From contig JAGODN010000027.1 in the NCBI GenBank assembly GCA_017998195.1, positions 1-12,645 of the forward strand: a DNA stretch of 12,645 nt, written 5' to 3'. This DNA is from Desulfobulbus sp. (GTDB taxonomy: Bacteria > Desulfobacterota > Desulfobulbia > Desulfobulbales > Desulfobulbaceae). A program made the position numbers and the translations under genes. The notes beneath the pieces were generated by a model. It was not told the origin of the DNA, ran no database searches, and saw only the letters and a list, made by a program, of their open reading frames with translations. Of this stretch, positions 7,101 through 12,645 are shown in pieces (within the stretch, counting starts at the first letter, position 1; every line of letters begins with the position of its first letter).

Positions 7101-8891
7101 ATGGAAGCCGGATTCATCCATCCTTCGCTGCTCCTCATCCTGGGCGCGCTGCTCGTTCCCTTCCTCCAGGGACCGCTGCGCCGGCCGTACCTCATGCTGG
7201 TGCCCCTGCTGGCCCTGGCCGCGGTCATCCTCAACGCCGGGCAGCACGGCACTTTCGCCACCTTCGCCTTCCTCGACTGGCAGCTGGTGTTCGGCCGGGT
7301 GGACAAGCTCTCCACCGTGTTCGCCCTGATCATGGGTCTTATGGCGGTGATCGGCACCATCTACGGCCTGCACGTCGACCGGGCGGTGGAGCACATGGCC
7401 GCCTGGTTCTATGCGGCCGGCTCGCTCGGGGCCATCTACGCCGGCGACTACCTGACGCTGTTCCTCTTCTGGGAGATGATGGCCTTTGCCTCGGTGTTCC
7501 TCATCTGGTTCCGCCGCGGCCCGCAGTCGATCGCGGTCGGCTACCGCTACCTGCTCGTCCACACCATCGGCGGGGTCATCCTGCTGGCGGGCATCATGCT
7601 GCGCTACCGGGCGGTGGGCAACATCACCTTCGACCTGATGGACGTGGCCAACCCGCAGCTCTACACCTGGCTGATCATGATCGGCCTGGGCTTGAACGCG
7701 GCCCTGGTGCCGCTGCATTCGTGGCTGCCCGAGGCCTACAGCGAGGCCTCGTTCAACGGCGCCGTGTTCCTGTGCGCCTTCACCACCAAGACCGCGGTCT
7801 ACACCCTGGCGCGGGCCTGCGCCGGCATGGACATCCTCGTGGTCGCCGGCGTGGTCATGGCCCTGTACGGCGTGATCTACGCGGTGATGGAGAACGACAT
7901 CCGCAAGCTGCTGGCCTGGTCGATCGTCAGCCAGGTCGGCTACATGGTCGCCGGCATCGGCCTCGGCACGGACATGGCCATCAACGGCGCGGTGGCCCAC
8001 GCGGTGGTCCATATCCTCTACAAGAGCCTGTTGTTCATGGGCACCGGCGCGGTCCTGTACATGACCGGCAAGACCAAGTTCACCGAACTGGGCGGGCTGC
8101 ACGCGAAGATGCCCCTCACCTTCCTGTTCACCGCCATCGGCTGTCTGTCCATCTCCGCGGCCCCGGGTTTCGCCGCCTACGTGAGCAAGTCCATGATCAT
8201 CGGCGCCGGTTTCGAGGCGCACCAGTACTGGGCCGCCTGGCTGCTCATGTTCGGCGCCACCGGCACGTTCATGTACAACGGGCTCAAGCTGCCGTACTTC
8301 CTGTTCTTCGGCCCAAACAACTGCAGCCCGGACACCTGGCAGAAGTCCGCTGACCCCACGGCCAACATGGTCTTTGCCATGACCCTGGGTGCGACCCTGT
8401 GCGTGCTCGTCGGCGTCGCTCCGGGCGCGCTCTACGGTCTGTTGCCGCATGCGGTCGACTACACCCCCTACACCGCCTACCACCTGGTGGAGACCTTGCA
8501 GCTGCTGGGCTTCGCCGCCCTGGCCTTCTGCCTGCTCAAGCGCTTCATCGAGCCGGTGGACCGCATCTGCGTGGACATCGACTGGCTCTACCGCATGGCC
8601 GGCCGCGGCTTCCTCTGGCTGGTCAGGCGGCCGCTGCAGTGGTGTGATACCGCCTGGGGCGAGGCCTACCGGGTGGTCGGCCTGCATTCCCTGATGACAA
8701 TCAGCCGGTTCTGGAGCTGGTTCGACTGGCACGCCATCGACGGCGTGGTCGACGGCCTGGCCCGTTCGGTGCGCGCCCTGGGCGGCCGGGTCCGTCTGCT
8801 GCAGAGCGGCCAGATCCAGATGACCCTGTTCACGGCCTTCTCGCTGGCCGCGATCGTACTCGTCACCTACATCTTCTTTCAGCTGTCCTGA
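7101..8891 (+). CDS. MrpD/NuoL-type antiporter-like subunit with NuoL-like C-terminal lateral helix (L2)
   Basis: A 596-residue membrane protein of the same family as L1. About 14-15 helices cover residues 1-480. A 90-residue, mostly amphipathic stretch follows (about 481-571; DWLY at 494-497, IDGVVDGLARSVRALGG at 546-562, LLQSGQIQ at 566-573), then a last TM helix (572-592). That tail resembles NuoL's lateral helix and final anchor, but the DWLY-to-SG distance is longer than I recall for E. coli NuoL. TM5 Glu125 (FWEMMA), TM8 Lys230 and TM12 Lys308 (HILYKSLLF) are present. The TM7 lysine position is Asn199 (GLNAALVPLHSWLP), and the TM8 His is Cys225. GAGGA at 7089-7093 precedes the ATG, which directly follows orfX. 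It probably takes NuoL's role of clamping the membrane arm; reduced or altered proton conduction is possible. Confidence 0.88.
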   Translation: MEAGFIHPSLLLILGALLVPFLQGPLRRPYLMLVPLLALAAVILNAGQHGTFATFAFLDWQLVFGRVDKLSTVFALIMGLMAVIGTIYGLHVDRAVEHMAAWFYAAGSLGAIYAGDYLTLFLFWEMMAFASVFLIWFRRGPQSIAVGYRYLLVHTIGGVILLAGIMLRYRAVGNITFDLMDVANPQLYTWLIMIGLGLNAALVPLHSWLPEAYSEASFNGAVFLCAFTTKTAVYTLARACAGMDILVVAGVVMALYGVIYAVMENDIRKLLAWSIVSQVGYMVAGIGLGTDMAINGAVAHAVVHILYKSLLFMGTGAVLYMTGKTKFTELGGLHAKMPLTFLFTAIGCLSISAAPGFAAYVSKSMIIGAGFEAHQYWAAWLLMFGATGTFMYNGLKLPYFLFFGPNNCSPDTWQKSADPTANMVFAMTLGATLCVLVGVAPGALYGLLPHAVDYTPYTAYHLVETLQLLGFAALAFCLLKRFIEPVDRICVDIDWLYRMAGRGFLWLVRRPLQWCDTAWGEAYRVVGLHSLMTISRFWSWFDWHAIDGVVDGLARSVRALGGRVRLLQSGQIQMTLFTAFSLAAIVLVTYIFFQLS

Positions 8892-8905
8892 GGGGGAAGG
8901 AGCGA

Positions 8906-10423
8906 ATGGACCAGTTACAGATCAGCGGGGGATTTCCCCTGCTCAGCCTGCTCATCTTCCTGCCGCTGGCCGGCGGACTGGTGCTGCTGTTCGTCCGCGG
9001 CGAACAGTTCGCCCGACTCTGGGCCCTGGGGGTCACCACGCTGACCGCCCTGGCCACCGTCCCCCTGCTCGTCGGCTTCGACCCGAGTACGGCCCGCTAC
9101 CAGTTCGCCGAACTGCACGCCTGGATCCCCCGGTTCCAGATCCAGTACGTGCTCGGCGTGGACGGCATCTCCATCCTGCTGGTGGCCCTGACCACCTTCA
9201 TCATGCCGTTCTGCGTGCTCGCCTCGTGGCAGTACATCCAGCACCGGGTCACGCCCTTCATGTTCTGCCTGCTGATCATGGAGACCTCCATGGTGGGCGT
9301 GTTCGTGGCCCTGGATTTCGTCCTGTTCTACATCTTCTGGGAGTTCATGCTCATCCCCATGTACCTGCTCATCGCGGTCTGGGGCGGGCCGCGCCGGGTG
9401 TACGCGTCGATCAAGTTTTTCCTCTACACCCTGGCCGGTTCGGTCCTGCTCCTGGTGGCGCTCATCGCCCTGTACCTGAAAACCGGCAGCTTCTTCATCC
9501 CGGCCATGATGTGGCAGGAATATTCGCTCACCTTCCAGGTGCTCGTCTTCCTCGCCTTCTTTCTGGCCTTCGCCATCAAGGTGCCGATGTTCCCGTTCCA
9601 CACCTGGCTGCCGGCGGCCCACGTCGAGGCGCCGACCGCCGGTTCGGTGATCCTGGCCTCGGTGCTCCTGAAGATGGGCACCTACGGCCTGGTGCGCTTC
9701 TGCCTGCCGATCACCCCGGACGCCACCATGCTGCTGGCCGTGCCGATCCTGTGGCTGTCCATCGCCGGCATCATCTACGGCGGCTTCACCGCCCTGGCCC
9801 AGCAGGACATGAAAAAGCTGATCGCCTACTCCTCGGTGGGGCACATGGGCTTTGTCACCCTGGGCATTTTTGTGCTCAACACCCGGGGGCTCGAGGGCGC
9901 CATCCTGCAGATGATCAACCACGGTGTCACCACCGGCGCCCTGTTCCTCTGCGTGGGCATGATCTACGAGCGCACCCACAGCCGTGAGCTGGCCCTGGCC
10001 ACCGGGGTGGGCCGGTACATGCCCTGGTATGTGACCTTCCTGACCTTTTTCTCGCTCAGTTCGTTCGCCTTCCCGGGGACCAACTCCTTTATCGGTGAAT
10101 TCCTGGTGCTGGCCGGGGCTTTCGAGTTCGACCGGGTGGTGGCGCTGGCCGCCATCCCCGGCGCGGTGCTCGCCGCCGCCTACATGCTGCGCATGCTGCA
10201 GAAGATCGTCTGGGGCGGTACCGCCAACCCGGACCAGTCCCATCTCTTCGACCTGAGCAAGCGGGAGATCGTCGTGCTGGCGCCGTTTCTGCTCTTTGTC
10301 TTCTGGATCGGGCTGGGGCCCCAGCCCTTTGTCGATCTGATACACGTCTCGGTGACCAACCTGCTCGATCAGTTGCACACCTGGCAGGAAGGCCACCGGG
10401 TCGCACTGGCCCTGTGGCGGTAG
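8906..10423 (+). CDS. nuoM: NADH-quinone oxidoreductase subunit M
   Basis: A 505-residue, roughly 14-helix antiporter-like pumping subunit of complex I, normal for NuoM. Key residues: TM5 Glu146 (FWEFMLIPMY), TM7 Lys225 (FAIKVPMFPFHTWLPAAHVE), TM8 Lys256 (VLLKMGTYG), and TM12 Glu398 in FPGTNSFIGEF (389-399), which marks NuoM because NuoL/NuoN use Lys there. The helix carrying Lys in L1 and L2 reads NHGVTTGALF here, without Lys, as in other NuoM proteins. AAGGAG at 8897-8902 precedes the start; the gene begins 14 bases after L2. The C-terminal 25 residues are hydrophilic. Identification is secure. Confidence 0.96.
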   Translation: MDQLQISGGFPLLSLLIFLPLAGGLVLLFVRGEQFARLWALGVTTLTALATVPLLVGFDPSTARYQFAELHAWIPRFQIQYVLGVDGISILLVALTTFIMPFCVLASWQYIQHRVTPFMFCLLIMETSMVGVFVALDFVLFYIFWEFMLIPMYLLIAVWGGPRRVYASIKFFLYTLAGSVLLLVALIALYLKTGSFFIPAMMWQEYSLTFQVLVFLAFFLAFAIKVPMFPFHTWLPAAHVEAPTAGSVILASVLLKMGTYGLVRFCLPITPDATMLLAVPILWLSIAGIIYGGFTALAQQDMKKLIAYSSVGHMGFVTLGIFVLNTRGLEGAILQMINHGVTTGALFLCVGMIYERTHSRELALATGVGRYMPWYVTFLTFFSLSSFAFPGTNSFIGEFLVLAGAFEFDRVVALAAIPGAVLAAAYMLRMLQKIVWGGTANPDQSHLFDLSKREIVVLAPFLLFVFWIGLGPQPFVDLIHVSVTNLLDQLHTWQEGHRVALALWR

Positions 10424-10513
10424 ACCCGGGCCCGCGGATCCTGCCCCAACCCAACCAGCGGCCCGGAGACCACCGGCGGCTGGCATCGAGGAATCGAATA
10501 CTAAGGCGATATC
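10424..10513 (+). other. 90-base spacer between nuoM and nuoN
   Basis: The only sizeable gap inside the operon. It begins with the GC palindrome CGGGCCCG (10427-10434) and has no clear promoter, terminator T-run or ORF. An in-frame TAA at 10502-10504 rules out an upstream nuoN start. AAGG at 10503-10506 is the likely, modest, ribosome binding site. The gap may lower or time nuoN translation relative to its coupled neighbours, but nothing seen proves it. Confidence 0.5.
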
Positions 10514-11929
10514 ATGGTTATCCTACCCGAACTGGTGCTGCTGGCCGGAGCGCTTGCCTTCTTCGTGATCAGCCTGGGCAAGGCGCCCGAGGACAAGCTG
10601 GTGCGATCCACCGCCCTCCTGGTGGGCATCGCGACCTTCGCGGCCGCCGTGCTGGCCTTCCGCTCCCAGGACAGCCTGTTTCACGGCGCCTACGCCATCG
10701 ACCGTTTCTCCCAGCTGTTCAAGCTGCTGATCGGCTTCGCCTTCGCCCTGATGCTGGTGTTCACCCGCCACCACAAGGACATCGAGTCCCGGGTGCGGCC
10801 GGAATATTTCCTCTTCCAGATGCTCAGCGTTCTCGGCCTGATGATGCTCGTGAGCGCGGTCGAACTGATCCTCATGTTCGTTGCCCTGGAACTCTCCTCC
10901 TTCGCCCTCTACCTGCTGGTGCCCATGCGTGACGACCGCAGCGGCGTGCGCATGCAGATGGAGGCGGGCATGAAGTACATCCTCTTCGGCGTCATGGCCA
11001 CGGGCTTCATGCTCTACGGCATGAGCTACCTGTTCGGCCTGACCGGCACCACCTCGCTCGCCGGAATCACCGCGTTCCTGAGCACCGGGACGCCGCAGCC
11101 GGCGGCGGTGGTGGCCGTGGTCATGATCCTCGGCGGCCTGTTCTTCAAACTGGCCGCCTTTCCTCTGCATTTCTGGGTGCCCGACATCTACCAGGGGGCG
11201 TCCAACGAGACCACCGCCTTCATCTCCACCATTCCCAAGATCGGCGCGGTGGCCCTGCTCATCCGCTTTTTGGCGCTGCCCTCCGGGCACCCGCAGTTCC
11301 TGGTTCACCTGCTTGCCGGGGTGGCCCTCTGTTCGATGTTCTACGGCAACCTGAGCGCGCTCGTACAGAAGGACATCAAGCGGATGCTCGGTTTTTCCGG
11401 CATCGCCCACGCCGGATTCATCATTCTGGGTCTGCTCGCCCTGAACGGCGAAGGCTTTGGCCTGGCGATCTACTACATCGCCGGATATGTGCTCATGAAC
11501 CTCGCCTGCTTCCTGGTGATCAGCACCGTTTCCCAGCAGGGCGAGAACCTGCGCATCGAGGACTTCAACGGCCTCTACCGGCGGCAGCCGCTCCTGGCCT
11601 TCACCCTGGCGGTGGGACTGTTCGGCCTGGCCGGCATTCCGCCCTTTGTCGGCTTCATGGGCAAGTTCATGATCCTCACCTCCGCCCTGCGCGCCGACCA
11701 GGTGGTGGTGGTCTGCCTGGCGGCCATCAACACGGCCATCGCCATCTACTACTACCTGAGCGTGGTCAAGGCGGCCTACACCGCGGATCCGGAGAACCGG
11801 CCGGCGGTGACAGCGTCCCCGTCCATCCAGGCGACCGGTGTGGTCCTGGTGGCGGCCATTGTCCTGCTCGGCGCCCTGCCTTCCCGGCTGGTGGAATATG
11901 CCTGGGCGGTGGTGCAGTCCATGCTCTGA
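10514..11929 (+). CDS. nuoN: NADH-quinone oxidoreductase subunit N
   Basis: A 471-residue, roughly 14-helix antiporter-like pumping subunit that sits next to NuoK and NuoJ in complex I. Conserved channel residues are visible: TM5 Glu126 (VALELSSFALY), TM7 Lys212 (FFKLAAFPLHFWVPDIYQGA), TM8 Lys242 (TIPKIGAVAL) and Lys384 in GIPPFVGFMGKFMIL. The KRMLGFSGIAHAGF segment (289-302) is also typical. The start is fixed by an in-frame stop 10 bases upstream. It is the last gene of the operon; a strong hairpin terminator begins 21 bases after its stop. Identification is secure. Confidence 0.96.
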   Translation: MVILPELVLLAGALAFFVISLGKAPEDKLVRSTALLVGIATFAAAVLAFRSQDSLFHGAYAIDRFSQLFKLLIGFAFALMLVFTRHHKDIESRVRPEYFLFQMLSVLGLMMLVSAVELILMFVALELSSFALYLLVPMRDDRSGVRMQMEAGMKYILFGVMATGFMLYGMSYLFGLTGTTSLAGITAFLSTGTPQPAAVVAVVMILGGLFFKLAAFPLHFWVPDIYQGASNETTAFISTIPKIGAVALLIRFLALPSGHPQFLVHLLAGVALCSMFYGNLSALVQKDIKRMLGFSGIAHAGFIILGLLALNGEGFGLAIYYIAGYVLMNLACFLVISTVSQQGENLRIEDFNGLYRRQPLLAFTLAVGLFGLAGIPPFVGFMGKFMILTSALRADQVVVVCLAAINTAIAIYYYLSVVKAAYTADPENRPAVTASPSIQATGVVLVAAIVLLGALPSRLVEYAWAVVQSML

Positions 11930-11950
11930 GCGCCCGGACCCGGAAACGGC

Positions 11951-11987
11951 AAAGGGGGATTCCGCCAGCGCGGAATCCCCCTTTTTT
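11951..11987 (+). terminator. Intrinsic terminator of the nuo operon
   Basis: A perfect 15-base stem (11951-11965 with 11970-11984; AAAGGGGGATTCCGC and its complement) with a CAGC loop, running into six T's at 11982-11987. It lies just after nuoN and between converging nuo and glyA. On the minus strand only three T's follow the stem, so it should end nuo transcripts well and glyA transcripts less well. Confidence 0.92.
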
Positions 11988-12016
11988 GTACCGGTTGGCA
12001 GGGTTGCGGGCGGATG

Positions 12017-12645
12017 CTAGCCCAACTGCTCCAGGCCGGGGGCCGGGAAGGCGGCACAGAGATCGCGCACCGCGGCCCCAATCTCGGCCTGCAGGGCGGT
12101 GTTGCCCGGATCCGAGACGATGGCGTCGATCCATTTGCCGGTCTGCACCATCTGTTCCTCCCGGAAGCCGCGCGAGGTGACCGCCGCCGAACCCAGGCGG
12201 ATGCCGCTCGGGTCAAAGGGCTTGCGGGTGTCGAAGGGCACGGCGTTGTAGTTGAGCACGATCCCGGCCGCGTCCAGGGCCTTGGCGGCGATCTTGCCGG
12301 TGACCCCTTTGCTGGTCAGGTCGATGAGCATAAGATGGTTTTCCGTGCCGCCGGTGACCAGGTTGAAACCACGTTCCTTCAGTGTTTCCGCCAGGGCCCG
12401 GGCGTTGCTGACGATCTGGGCGGCGTACTGCCGGAACGCGTCGGTGGAGGCCTCTTTCAGGGCCACAGCAATGGCCGCGGTGGTGTTGTTGTGCGGACCA
12501 CCCTGCAAACCGGGGAACACGGCCTTGTCGATGGCGGCGGCATGCTCCTGGCGGCAGAGGATCATCGCCCCGCGCGGTCCGCGCAGCGACTTGTGAGTGG
12601 TGGTGGTGACCACGTCGGCATAGGGAATGGGTGAGGGGTGAGCGC
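12017..12645 (-). CDS. glyA: Serine hydroxymethyltransferase, C-terminal half (runs off right edge)
   Basis: About 209 C-terminal residues of the PLP enzyme that interconverts serine and glycine with tetrahydrofolate, a main source of one-carbon units in the cytosol. The minus strand from the window edge reads AHPSPIPYADVVTTTTHK, then SLRGPRGAMILC. The lysine of TTTTHK (codon at 12590-12592) is the residue that binds PLP. Further matches to the family are FPGLQGGPHNN, GGTENHLMLIDL, LNYNAVPFDTRKPF and the DPSGIRLGSAAVTSRGF segment. The stop is TAG at 12017-12019. The N-terminal half, start and promoter lie outside the window. It converges on nuo and is not expected to share its regulation. Identification is secure. 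Confidence 0.97.
   Translation of the reverse strand, partial: AHPSPIPYADVVTTTTHKSLRGPRGAMILCRQEHAAAIDKAVFPGLQGGPHNNTTAAIAVALKEASTDAFRQYAAQIVSNARALAETLKERGFNLVTGGTENHLMLIDLTSKGVTGKIAAKALDAAGIVLNYNAVPFDTRKPFDPSGIRLGSAAVTSRGFREEQMVQTGKWIDAIVSDPGNTALQAEIGAAVRDLCAAFPAPGLEQLG

Noticed and set aside
5332..8891. A free-standing Mrp Na+/H+ antiporter operon inserted in nuo
   Set aside because: No mrpB, mrpE, mrpF or mrpG genes are present, nuoK serves both sides, L2 has a NuoL-type tail, and nuoL itself is missing, so subunits of one enlarged complex I are the simpler reading.

Overview
The window is one long, tightly packed respiratory complex I operon on the + strand, in GC-rich DNA. It is flanked by the start of a divergent LysR-family regulator gene (minus strand, cut by the left edge) and by the last part of glyA, serine hydroxymethyltransferase (minus strand, cut by the right edge). 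Gene order, separate nuoC and nuoD, absence of nuoE/F/G and two MrpD-type antiporter subunits in place of one ordinary nuoL suggest a GC-rich anaerobic or microaerobic bacterium. My best guess is Desulfobacterota, possibly Desulfobulbales. That guess rests on remembered gene order and protein style, not on a search.

Layout: lysR fragment (1-149, -); AT-rich control region (150-455) with a sigma70-like promoter and three small dyads; nuoA, nuoB, nuoC, nuoD, nuoH, nuoI, nuoJ, nuoK; a MrpD/NuoL-like subunit of 498 aa (here L1); a 91-aa two-helix membrane protein (here orfX); a 596-aa MrpD/NuoL-like subunit with a NuoL-type C-terminal tail (here L2); nuoM; nuoN; a strong hairpin terminator (11951-11987); and glyA (12017-12645, -). 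Genes overlap or nearly abut throughout. The one sizeable internal gap is 90 bases before nuoN.

Working together: NuoB, C, D and I form the peripheral quinone-reducing arm with cluster N2 and two further [4Fe-4S] clusters. NuoH, A, J and K form the quinone site and the proton path leading from it. L1, L2, NuoM and NuoN are four antiporter-like pumping modules, where ordinary complex I has three. The NADH-binding module NuoEFG is missing from the locus, so the electron donor may be ferredoxin or another carrier, or the NADH module may be encoded elsewhere.

The most interesting signal is the combination of a fourth antiporter-like subunit (L1) with an L2 tail whose lateral-helix region looks roughly 25-29 residues longer than E. 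coli NuoL, compared from memory. This is the geometry expected if the lateral helix must span one more pumping module. L2 also carries Asn in place of the usual TM7 channel lysine. The small orfX is coupled to L1 by an ATGA overlap and abuts L2, which suggests it is a dedicated subunit or assembly partner of this enlarged membrane arm.
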